Positions 1-6,213 of a DNA stretch of 6,213 nt are shown here, piece after piece. The notes under the pieces are model-generated. The model made no database searches and was not told where the DNA came from. It worked only from the letters and a program-made list of their open reading frames with translations. Numbering within the stretch: the stretch's first letter is position 1; every line of letters begins with the position of its first letter. The stretch comes from an uncultured Flavobacterium sp. (lineage in GTDB: Bacteria; Bacteroidota; Bacteroidia; Flavobacteriales; Flavobacteriaceae). The position numbers and the translations under genes were made by a program. Location of the stretch: the NCBI GenBank assembly GCA_946480635.1, contig CAMLKV010000144.1, positions 1 through 6,213 of the forward strand. The letters run 5' to 3'.

Positions 1-13
1 CGGGATTTTTTTA

Positions 14-1444
14 TTAATTGGTTTTATTAAATCCTTTTCGGGTCATTTCACCCCAACCTTTATTCCCTTTGATTTTTTCCCAATTTCCTCTAATGGCTGC
101 ATAAACAGTAAACGGATGAAAGATTATTGCTTCAAGATGAGCAATAAAAACAAGTTTTCGTAAATCGGCTAGGGTAGTGTACTTTCTAAATGTTGCTTCT
201 TCTGTATATATTGCTAACATTGAAAACATAATTGAAAATACATAAACCATTAATACTAAAAGAGCAAAAAAGTGCCAATTTAATATTCCAATGCAAACAA
301 ATAAAAGTGTGATCAGTAAACCTACACATTCTATTATTGGAGCCAAATATTCATACATGAGCCAATAAGGATAACTAACTAACCCGATCATTTTGTATTT
401 AGGATTTAGCATCATTTTTCGGTGTATCCATAAAGTTTCCATGGTTCCTCTGGTCCATCTACTCCTTTGTTTTCTTAAAATCTCATAACTTTCCGGTGCT
501 TCAGTCCAGCATAATGGATCAGGAATATATTGTACTGCGTAATCTCTTTTTTCATCTATCATAAAACGACGCATTCGTACCACAAGTTCCATATCTTCAC
601 CAACCGTTTTGGTATTATAACCGCCGGCTTCAATAACAATTTCACGATCAAACATTCCGAAAGCACCACTAATTAAAAGTAAACCATCAAGTTTGGACCA
701 AGCCATACGACCTAAGAGGAATGCTCTTAAGTATTCTAAGACTTGTATGCGTGCAACCCAATTGTCAGGAGCATTTACTTTAATTAATTTTCCAGATTTA
801 ATTACACATGAGTTGGCAATTCGAACAACACCACCAGTGGCAATAATTCTTTTTTCTGATTTTTCTAAAAATGGTTTAGCTAACTTGAGTAAAACATCTT
901 TATCCATAATACAATCTACATCAATGCAAACTACATAAGGTTTTGTTGAAATATTGATTCCAGTATTAAGAGCATCAGCTTTTCCACCATTAAATTTATC
1001 TACAACTACAAGTTTTGAATAGGAAGGATTTTTAGAACGATATATACCTCTAACTTCTTTAGTTTCAATTTGAGGTGAATATTGTTCGTTTGTAAGCTCA
1101 AGTTCAAAAGCTTCAATTAAAATTGGAATCGAATCGTCTTTACTACCATCATTGACAACAATTACGTCAAAATTGTTATAATTTATTGATAGCAGTGATT
1201 TTACATTTTCAGTAATCGTTTTACCTTCGTTATAGGCAGGGGCTATTAAAGATACTTGTGGAGTATCAGAAAGTGCTAAAAGCGCATTGTAGTTTACGAA
1301 ACGATTTTTTTTATGATAGGCTTTTAAGGCAAAAGCTGAAATAAAGGCCAAAACCAGATAGGAAACCATTACTGAAATGGCAAATCCTAAAATGAAGTAA
1401 TTAAAAACATGAATCACTATGTCTAACCAATGAATACCTGTCAT
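14..1444 (-). CDS. Processive-type family 2 glycosyltransferase (membrane polysaccharide synthase-like)
   Basis: A 476-aa inner membrane GT-A glycosyltransferase expected to polymerise a sugar from a nucleotide donor on the cytoplasmic face. The N-terminal membrane region spans about 10-40. The catalytic domain has PAYNEG (69-74), VNDGS (97-101), NGGKADALN (152-160), the metal-binding DxD D175/D177, the catalytic-base ED at E283/D284 and QRSRW (326-330, the QxxRW motif of processive synthases). Hydrophobic segments follow at about 352-412 and 433-450, then a short basic tail with WGEMTRKGF. This is the layout of PgaC/BcsA/hyaluronan synthase-like enzymes. No PilZ domain or other appended regulator is present, and there is little room for one. 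The sugar and polymer cannot be read from the sequence. It lies 1 nt after the HEAT-like gene and is the last gene visible; the YaiO-type barrel in the same operon supports synthesis coupled to export. All key motifs are intact. ATG at 1444 is the only start that keeps the first membrane segment whole. Confidence 0.92.
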   Translation of the reverse strand: MTGIHWLDIVIHVFNYFILGFAISVMVSYLVLAFISAFALKAYHKKNRFVNYNALLALSDTPQVSLIAPAYNEGKTITENVKSLLSINYNNFDVIVVNDGSKDDSIPILIEAFELELTNEQYSPQIETKEVRGIYRSKNPSYSKLVVVDKFNGGKADALNTGINISTKPYVVCIDVDCIMDKDVLLKLAKPFLEKSEKRIIATGGVVRIANSCVIKSGKLIKVNAPDNWVARIQVLEYLRAFLLGRMAWSKLDGLLLISGAFGMFDREIVIEAGGYNTKTVGEDMELVVRMRRFMIDEKRDYAVQYIPDPLCWTEAPESYEILRKQRSRWTRGTMETLWIHRKMMLNPKYKMIGLVSYPYWLMYEYLAPIIECVGLLITLLFVCIGILNWHFFALLVLMVYVFSIMFSMLAIYTEEATFRKYTTLADLRKLVFIAHLEAIIFHPFTVYAAIRGNWEKIKGNKGWGEMTRKGFNKTN

Positions 1445-1445
1445 A

Positions 1446-2267
1446 TTATTGATGTATGTTTTTTAATTGATTGATAATTGATTCTAATTTCACCTTTATA
1501 ATTGGATTTATATTTTTTGTATCATAATTTTCCAAGAGTGGTAATAAATGTTTCGCTTGGAAATAATGTAAAATTCTAGCTCCTAATAATATTATAGTCT
1601 CGTTTTTAGAGTCAAAAAGTAAATGTATTTTTCCAGGAAGAGTCATAACATCTCTTTTAACTACATATAAAATATTACTTTGTGTCCAATCGTCTAAATA
1701 TAATTCACAATCTTTTAATTTAACCAATTCATCCAGTCCTTTTAGTAAAATAACACCAATAAAAGCTTCTTTTTGAACAATTCTTTTTTTGTGGTTTAAT
1801 TTTGAAGAAATAATCTCATAAGCAGGTTGGTAATTTAAATTTGACAGGTCTCTAATACCTTCAACTACTTTTGCCCAGTTATAAGAATCTATTTTTTTTA
1901 GAGAATAAGTTGTTAAGTTTGATTCGATATAGAATTCTTCTATCCTCTTTTTTAAATCACCCGTATAATTCCTGTGAAGAGAATTGATTGATTTAAGCGT
2001 AATTTTTTTTACTAGTTTTGTTGGAACAATTTCATCTTTGAATTTTCTGGCAACATCTTTTACCGAATTGTTTTCATCAAAAAGTAGTTCAAATAAAAGT
2101 TGATCTATTTCTTTTTGATATTTTTCTTTAAGTTCGTTTTTCTTAATTCGTTTAAAACGATTTAAAAAAGTAAGGGTAAAAAATATGATAAAAGCAACCA
2201 AAAATACCCCTATTAAAACTAAAAGTAGTTTTACCTGAAAAGTATAATGTCGGTTAAAAAAATCCAA
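1446..2267 (-). CDS. Membrane-anchored HEAT-like alpha-helical repeat protein, function unknown
   Basis: A 273-aa protein with one hydrophobic segment (about 12-35) followed at once by basic residues (RFKRIKK, 37-43). By the positive-inside rule the C-terminal part, over 230 residues, should face the cytoplasm. That part is almost entirely amphipathic helix. Residues about 130-270 suggest degenerate HEAT/Armadillo-type helix pairs, for example around WAKVVEGIRDL (131-141), QKEAFIGVILLKG (165-177) and LGARILHYFQAKHLLPLL (228-245); the repeat family is a tentative call. There are no catalytic motifs. The start is TTG at 2267: a stop at 2286-2288 closes the frame upstream with no ATG between, and the only later Met (about 208) would remove the anchor. 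It lies 4 nt after the barrel gene and 1 nt before the glycosyltransferase gene, so it probably belongs to the same machine. A scaffold or adaptor role is inference from fold and topology. Confidence 0.85.
   Translation of the reverse strand: MDFFNRHYTFQVKLLLVLIGVFLVAFIIFFTLTFLNRFKRIKKNELKEKYQKEIDQLLFELLFDENNSVKDVARKFKDEIVPTKLVKKITLKSINSLHRNYTGDLKKRIEEFYIESNLTTYSLKKIDSYNWAKVVEGIRDLSNLNYQPAYEIISSKLNHKKRIVQKEAFIGVILLKGLDELVKLKDCELYLDDWTQSNILYVVKRDVMTLPGKIHLLFDSKNETIILLGARILHYFQAKHLLPLLENYDTKNINPIIKVKLESIINQLKNIHQ
2265..2267 (-). other. TTG start codon of the HEAT-like protein gene
   Basis: The plus-strand bases at 2265-2267 are CAA, so the minus-strand codon is TTG, in the context TTTTAATACTTTGGAT just after the barrel gene's TAA. 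The in-frame stop at 2286-2288 is only six codons upstream and none of those codons is ATG or GTG. This makes TTG the only conventional start that keeps the membrane anchor. The other four genes either start at ATG or run off the window. Confidence 0.75.
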
Positions 2268-2271
2268 AGTA

Positions 2272-3507
2272 TTAAAATCGTTTAGTTAAAATGAATTGTA
2301 AAGAAAATCTGTTTCTATAGTTTTCCGGAATGAATTCTTCTCTTTCCAACATTACAATTGGTTGTATGAAATAATTTTTTTCGATTCGGATTTTACTATT
2401 AATACCTATACGAAATGCATTTAGTCTCTGAAAAGAAGCATTGTTTAAGAAAAAATAAGGCAATGTGCCATATTGTAAATCAAGTTGAACAAACGATTCT
2501 GTTGTTTCAAAGTTTCTTCTAAAATTTAAAATACTAGATGAAAACCAATCAGAATTTGTTTCAGCCAAATAATGACGGTATTCAATTTTCCATTGGTTTA
2601 AAGCCAATCCTAAATGACCAGTAAAAAGCAATGTTTTGTTTTCGGAATCAAAATATAAATACCTTGAGCCAAGCGATGAACTAATTTTTTTGAAATCTTG
2701 ATAATATTCGGCTCCAAATTTATGTTGAGGAAAAATTTTCTCATTTGCAGAAAATCCAGAATTGAGATATAAATAACTTTTACTCTTTACTTTTAAATAA
2801 GCGTCAATTTCACCTTGAAAATCATTTGTATTATTTGAGCTACCGTAGTTTATTCGACCAATAAAAGTATTGCTGTTTAGGTTTCTGCAATATTCTAAAT
2901 GAGTAATGTTGATGGCTGAAGCTGAATTCTCAAAATCACTAAACAAATGCCCAACTGCAACGGTATTTTTTTTCTTTTTTAGTATTTGAGTTTCTAGATA
3001 TTTAGCATCTTTTGCAAATGATGAATTTGTATCAATGCTCTTTATTGTATTTAAAGCATCTGTATCATTACTCATTTTTTCATAAGCCAATGCTTGTTGC
3101 AGATTGTAAAAATCTTTATTTAAGGGAAATTTATTTTTTCCTTCTTCGGCTTTTTGGATAACATCAGAAAAATTTTCTTGGGCAAAATAGACCTTAATTA
3201 ACAAATCATATGCATCTTGATATTCAGGTTTTTCAGAAACTATTTCAGAGGCTATTTTTTTTGAAATCTCAAAATTATTTGACCAATAATTAACTTGTGC
3301 CAAGTATAATTTATAATCTAAATTTTTAGGATTTTGTATTAAAAGTTGATTAATCAGTTGTATGGCTTCATGATATTTTTGTTCAGCCGCTTTGGTTTTT
3401 GCTTCATTAAAAACTTTTTCTTCATTTATTTGAGTAAAGCCAATAGCATACGAGAGTAGAAATACTACTAAAGTGATTTTTTTTATTTGTAATGAAAGCA
3501 TCTTCAT
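2272..3507 (-). CDS. Exported TPR protein with C-terminal YaiO-type outer membrane beta-barrel
   Basis: A 411-aa predicted outer membrane protein. Residues 1 to about 25 form a Sec signal peptide (Lys-rich start, hydrophobic TLVVFLLSYAIGF). Four tetratricopeptide repeats follow in a regular 34-residue register (about 29-62, 63-96, 97-130, 131-164), with typical pairs such as KYHEAIQLINQLLIQNP. A Lys-rich linker (175-181) precedes about 230 residues of alternating beta-strand with short polar turns, roughly a dozen strands, ending in a terminal Phe (LTKRF) as expected for BAM-inserted barrels. The TPR-plus-barrel order and the YGTLP segment near 346-350 recall the YaiO family; this is recognition, not a search result. 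The design is a miniature of PgaA/BcsC or AlgK+AlgE, where periplasmic TPRs guide a polysaccharide to an outer membrane pore. The glycosyltransferase two genes downstream supports an export role. ATG at 3507 overlaps the upstream stop; a second in-frame ATG at 3501 is an alternative start. Confidence 0.88.
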   Translation of the reverse strand: MKMLSLQIKKITLVVFLLSYAIGFTQINEEKVFNEAKTKAAEQKYHEAIQLINQLLIQNPKNLDYKLYLAQVNYWSNNFEISKKIASEIVSEKPEYQDAYDLLIKVYFAQENFSDVIQKAEEGKNKFPLNKDFYNLQQALAYEKMSNDTDALNTIKSIDTNSSFAKDAKYLETQILKKKKNTVAVGHLFSDFENSASAINITHLEYCRNLNSNTFIGRINYGSSNNTNDFQGEIDAYLKVKSKSYLYLNSGFSANEKIFPQHKFGAEYYQDFKKISSSLGSRYLYFDSENKTLLFTGHLGLALNQWKIEYRHYLAETNSDWFSSSILNFRRNFETTESFVQLDLQYGTLPYFFLNNASFQRLNAFRIGINSKIRIEKNYFIQPIVMLEREEFIPENYRNRFSLQFILTKRF

Positions 3508-3509
3508 TA
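3505..3509 (-). promoter_or_regulatory. TAATG stop/start overlap coupling response regulator and barrel genes
   Basis: On the minus strand the receiver gene's TAA (3509-3507) shares its last A with the ATG (3507-3505) of the TPR/barrel gene. Such one-base overlaps commonly allow reinitiation by terminating ribosomes, so the two products are probably made in linked amounts. No Shine-Dalgarno sequence is evident just upstream, which is normal for Bacteroidota. Confidence 0.7.
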
Positions 3510-3869
3510 TGAAGTTAATTTTTCGATTCTTTTTAGTAAAACCGAGGGGCTAAAAGGTTTCGAAACAAAATCATCTGCTCCTAAATCAAATACTTCCAAT
3601 TCTGTGTTTTCAACACTCGAAGAGGTTAATACAATAATTTGTATTTTACTATCCTTAATTTGTTTACAGGCATGTATAACTTGTTTTCCTCCTGCAAAAG
3701 GTAAATTCAAATCGGTAATGACTACATCTATAAGAGCATGATTTATGTTTATAAATTCAATTGCATCAAGCCCATTATCAAATTCATCAATTTCAAAGCC
3801 TTTAGATTTAAGGAAAAAGGCTAATGATTTACGAAGCATGTCTTCGTCCTCAATAATAACAATTCTCAT
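3507..3869 (-). CDS. Stand-alone single-domain response regulator (CheY-like receiver)
   Basis: A 120-aa protein consisting only of a receiver domain. It shows the acidic pocket E7/D8, phospho-acceptor D53 in ITDLNLP, the switch residue T82 in LTSSS and the invariant K104 in SKPF. Translation ends just after the last helix, so there is no DNA-binding, cyclase, phosphodiesterase or other output domain. The likely phosphodonor is the HPt domain of the kinase encoded 2 nt upstream, making this the fourth station of the relay. The stop codon overlaps the start of the next gene by one base (TAATG), which suggests translational coupling to the outer membrane protein. Lacking an effector domain, it probably acts by binding a partner protein, as CheY-like and Spo0F-like regulators do; which partner is inference. 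The ATG start follows the kinase stop directly and places the first beta-strand (RIVIIED) at the N-terminus, as expected for the family. Confidence 0.95.
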   Translation of the reverse strand: MRIVIIEDEDMLRKSLAFFLKSKGFEIDEFDNGLDAIEFININHALIDVVITDLNLPFAGGKQVIHACKQIKDSKIQIIVLTSSSVENTELEVFDLGADDFVSKPFSPSVLLKRIEKLTS

Positions 3870-3871
3870 GA

Positions 3872-6213
3872 TTAATTTTTTTTCAAAATTTTATCAATTT
3901 CTATATAAATAGAGGTTAGTTGTTTTTCTAATCGCTTTAAATATGTTCCAATATTTTTTTCGTTTACTGAACTCAAATTTTCAAAAAAATCAAGAATTGA
4001 AACATCAGCTCCAATAACACTAAAAGACGATTTTAGTTTATGTGCCGTTTTTTTTGTTGAGACTAAATTCTTTTGATTTAAAAATTCTATCATCAAATTT
4101 TTATTGTCAGTACTTTGAGTAACAAAAAGTGAAAGCATCTCTTTTAAAAATTCTTCATCATTTGCTGACATTTCCTCAAGATATTCTAGGGAAAGTACTG
4201 AATCAGTTTTTTTCGATGTAATATTATTCTCATCAAAATTAATACTTGCTTCTGAAAAAGCCAAGTTTTCTATTTTATGAAATAATTCTTCTTTCTTAAA
4301 TGGTTTTGAAACATAATCGTTCATGCCCATTGCTAAACATTTATCTCTTTCTTTTATTGTTGAGTGAGCTGTTATGGCAATTATAGGAATCTCTAATCTA
4401 AGTTCTTCTCTAATGATAGTTGTAGTTTGATAACCATCTAAATTTGGCATTTGAATGTCTATTAAAATTAAATCAAAATTGTTTTTAGATAGTAGTTCAA
4501 GTCCTTCATTTCCATCATTTGCAATGGTTAATTTATGTTTAGTACTCGAAAAAATTTCAGTCATCAATTTTTGATTCATTTCATTGTCTTCACACATTAA
4601 AACATTCACAGAATTTTTATTAGCACTAGGTAAAAACTTAATTTTTGACTCTTTTATTTTTTCTTCTGAGCTTAATTCAAAAGGCATGTTAAAATAAAAA
4701 GTTGATCCAGAATTTAGTTTGCTTTGTACATCTATTTTTCCGCCCAATTTCTCAACCAAGAGTTTCGAAATATTTAAGCCTAAACCACTACCTCCAAATT
4801 GTCTTGATGTATTTTCTTGAGCTTGTGAAAAACGCCCAAAAATTATTTTTAATTTGTCCTCCGGAATACCAATACCAGTATCAGATACTTCAAATTTTAA
4901 TGTTGAATTATCTTCTAAAGTTACTATTAAACTAACTCGACCCTCTGAAGTAAATTTGATGGCATTGCCTAACAAGTTTATTAATATTTGAGTTAATCTA
5001 TTTTTATCGCCTACAATATGTTTTGGGACATTATGATCTATAATTTTTGAAAAAATTAATGCTTTTTGTTCTGCTTTTAAATATAGAATCGAAAAGACAT
5101 TTTCTATAGTTTCAAATAAGTTGAAAGGCGAGTGGTCTATTTGAAAAATGCCCGCCTCGATTTTTGACAAGTCAAGAATATCATTAATTAAATGTAATAA
5201 ACTATCTCCAGCAGTCTTTACCGATTTTAAGTAATTAATTTTTCTTTCATTTTTTTCTTCATCTAAAAGTAAATCTGTAAAACCTAGAACAGCATTTATT
5301 GGTGTTCTAATCTCATGACTAACATTAGCAATAAAATGATCTTTTTGAATATTTAAATCATCGGCTAATAATTTTGCCTTTTCAAGTGCCTCTTGAGCTT
5401 TTATCTCAATTGTTATGTTTTGAGCTATTTTAGTTACTTTAATTACTTCATTATTTGAATTCAAAATAGGACTGTATGATGCCTGAATCCAAACAGCAGA
5501 ACCATCTTTATGCTTACGTTTAAATCTTCCAGATTTAAATTTTCCTTTATTTAGTAATTCCCAAAAGTGATGATTGTTTTTTTTGTCCTTTTCATCCAAA
5601 AGGATTTCATGGTTTTGTCCTATTAATTCCTTTCTTGTATAGCCAGTAATCTCAAGAAAACTATCATTAACGGATTCAATGATACCATTAGGCGAAAACT
5701 CGATTACAGCATTTGATTTCTCAATAGCTTTGAAAAGAGTATTATAAGCTGTTTCAGTGGTTTCAATTTTTTTCTTTGCTTCACTAATTTTTTCTTCTAA
5801 AATAGTTCTAACTTCACTTGTTAGTTCTTTATTTTGTTTGGAAATATTAAGCAAATGCATGGTTTGTTTTGCAATTATCTTTAACGCTTCAACTTGATTT
5901 TTTGGAAGATGTTTAGGAATAATGTCAAAAGCACAAACAGATCCAATTGCGTGACCGTTGTCTGAAATTAATGGAATACCTATATAAAAACGAACCCCGT
6001 TTTCTGTGCGAACGTGAGGGTTATTGATGAGTCGACTATCTTCTAAGGCATTAGAAATCTCTAAAACTTCATCCTGTAAAATAGCATACTGGCAAATGGT
6101 TTCTTCATAGGCTACTTCATTATTTGTTGTACCAACCTTTGCTTTGTACCATTGGCGCTCACCGTCGATAAAAGAAATTATAGCAGCAGGAGTATCACAT
6201 ATAATAGACGTCA
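3872..6213 (-). CDS. GAF-PAS hybrid sensor histidine kinase with receiver and HPt domains (5'-truncated by window edge)
   Basis: Cytosolic sensor that should autophosphorylate and run an internal His-Asp-His relay. The frame is open to the window edge, giving 779 visible residues (numbered from the first whole codon, 6211). Residues 1-115 form a GAF domain with the hallmarks of its family: DGERQWYKAKVG, a conserved Cys in ETICQYAIL, NPHVR followed by RFYIGIPL, and SVCAFD. A coiled-coil linker (about 125-155) leads to a PAS domain (156-272). HisKA (289-355) has the H-box NVSHEIRTPINA with H299. HATPase_c (401-512) has N-box N416, the G1 box DTGIGIP at 444-450 and the G2 box GGSGLGL at 473-479. 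The receiver (534-650) has E541/D542, phospho-acceptor D585, T614 and K636. A C-terminal HPt (about 673-770) has H724 in TAHKLKSSF. No membrane segment is visible. By family comparison some 30-45 N-terminal residues are missing. All catalytic residues are present, so it looks active. The ligand is unknown. It ends 2 nt before the receiver gene, its likely phosphorylation partner. Confidence 0.95.
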   Translation of the reverse strand, partial: TSIICDTPAAIISFIDGERQWYKAKVGTTNNEVAYEETICQYAILQDEVLEISNALEDSRLINNPHVRTENGVRFYIGIPLISDNGHAIGSVCAFDIIPKHLPKNQVEALKIIAKQTMHLLNISKQNKELTSEVRTILEEKISEAKKKIETTETAYNTLFKAIEKSNAVIEFSPNGIIESVNDSFLEITGYTRKELIGQNHEILLDEKDKKNNHHFWELLNKGKFKSGRFKRKHKDGSAVWIQASYSPILNSNNEVIKVTKIAQNITIEIKAQEALEKAKLLADDLNIQKDHFIANVSHEIRTPINAVLGFTDLLLDEEKNERKINYLKSVKTAGDSLLHLINDILDLSKIEAGIFQIDHSPFNLFETIENVFSILYLKAEQKALIFSKIIDHNVPKHIVGDKNRLTQILINLLGNAIKFTSEGRVSLIVTLEDNSTLKFEVSDTGIGIPEDKLKIIFGRFSQAQENTSRQFGGSGLGLNISKLLVEKLGGKIDVQSKLNSGSTFYFNMPFELSSEEKIKESKIKFLPSANKNSVNVLMCEDNEMNQKLMTEIFSSTKHKLTIANDGNEGLELLSKNNFDLILIDIQMPNLDGYQTTTIIREELRLEIPIIAITAHSTIKERDKCLAMGMNDYVSKPFKKEELFHKIENLAFSEASINFDENNITSKKTDSVLSLEYLEEMSANDEEFLKEMLSLFVTQSTDNKNLMIEFLNQKNLVSTKKTAHKLKSSFSVIGADVSILDFFENLSSVNEKNIGTYLKRLEKQLTSIYIEIDKILKKN

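Noticed and set aside
1..16. Possible terminator after the glycosyltransferase stop (minus-strand TAATAAAAAAATCCCG)
   Set aside because: The A-run followed by TCCCG could be the left side of a hairpin, but the matching arm would lie outside the window, so nothing can be shown.
693..938. Plus-strand open frame of 81 codons
   Set aside because: It lies antisense inside the conserved catalytic region of the glycosyltransferase and its peptide resembles no protein family; it is a shadow of the real gene.
2262..2276. Possible Bacteroidota -7 promoter element (TAnnTTTG) in TAATACTTTG ahead of the HEAT-like gene
   Set aside because: The TA is out of register with TTTG (ATACTTTG instead of TAnnTTTG), and the site overlaps the TTG start codon, so it could not serve as that gene's own promoter.
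4702..4935. Plus-strand open frame of 77 codons
   Set aside because: Antisense to the ATPase domain of the histidine kinase, which has all its motifs in the other frame; low-complexity Leu/Tyr-rich peptide with no sign of selection.
5858..5860. ATG as the start of the histidine kinase
   Set aside because: The same frame continues upstream without a stop and encodes a recognisable GAF domain, so this Met is internal.
1..6213. Mobile elements, CRISPR arrays, tRNA/rRNA genes, frameshifts
   Set aside because: No direct or inverted repeat structure, transposase-like frame, RNA gene or broken reading frame was seen; coding covers nearly every base.

Overview
The window is about 70% A+T, all genes lie on the minus strand, and there is essentially no intergenic DNA. 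Starts lack clear Shine-Dalgarno sequences. Together with the protein types (a GAF/PAS hybrid kinase of the FixL/ArcB-like architecture common in Bacteroidota, a YaiO-type outer membrane barrel, Lys/Asn/Ile-rich proteins), this points to a Flavobacteriaceae-like member of the Bacteroidota. That assignment rests on sequence style, not on a marker gene.

Read in the direction of transcription (high to low coordinates) there are five genes. (1) A hybrid histidine kinase, 3872-6213, runs off the window edge; its reading frame stays open through a GAF domain, so the ATG at 5860 is not its start. (2) A stand-alone 120-aa receiver protein, 3507-3869. (3) A secreted protein with four TPRs and a C-terminal outer membrane beta-barrel of the YaiO type, 2272-3507. 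(4) A small membrane-anchored helical (HEAT-like) protein with a TTG start, 1446-2267. (5) A processive-type family 2 glycosyltransferase with membrane segments at both ends, 14-1444. Junctions are +2, -1, +4 and +1 nt, so this is very probably one operon whose promoter lies beyond 6213.

The two halves fit together. Genes 1 and 2 contain every step of a His-Asp-His-Asp phosphorelay (kinase His, hybrid receiver Asp, HPt His, free receiver Asp). Genes 3 to 5 look like the minimal parts of a synthase-dependent exopolysaccharide machine: an inner membrane synthase/translocator, a periplasmic TPR plus outer membrane pore, and an unidentified membrane protein. The free receiver has no DNA-binding or enzymatic output domain and the glycosyltransferase has no PilZ domain. 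The most interesting reading is therefore that phosphorylation controls polysaccharide production by direct protein contact, with the HEAT-like protein a candidate go-between. The domains are read from the sequence; the polymer, the signal and the wiring are inference.
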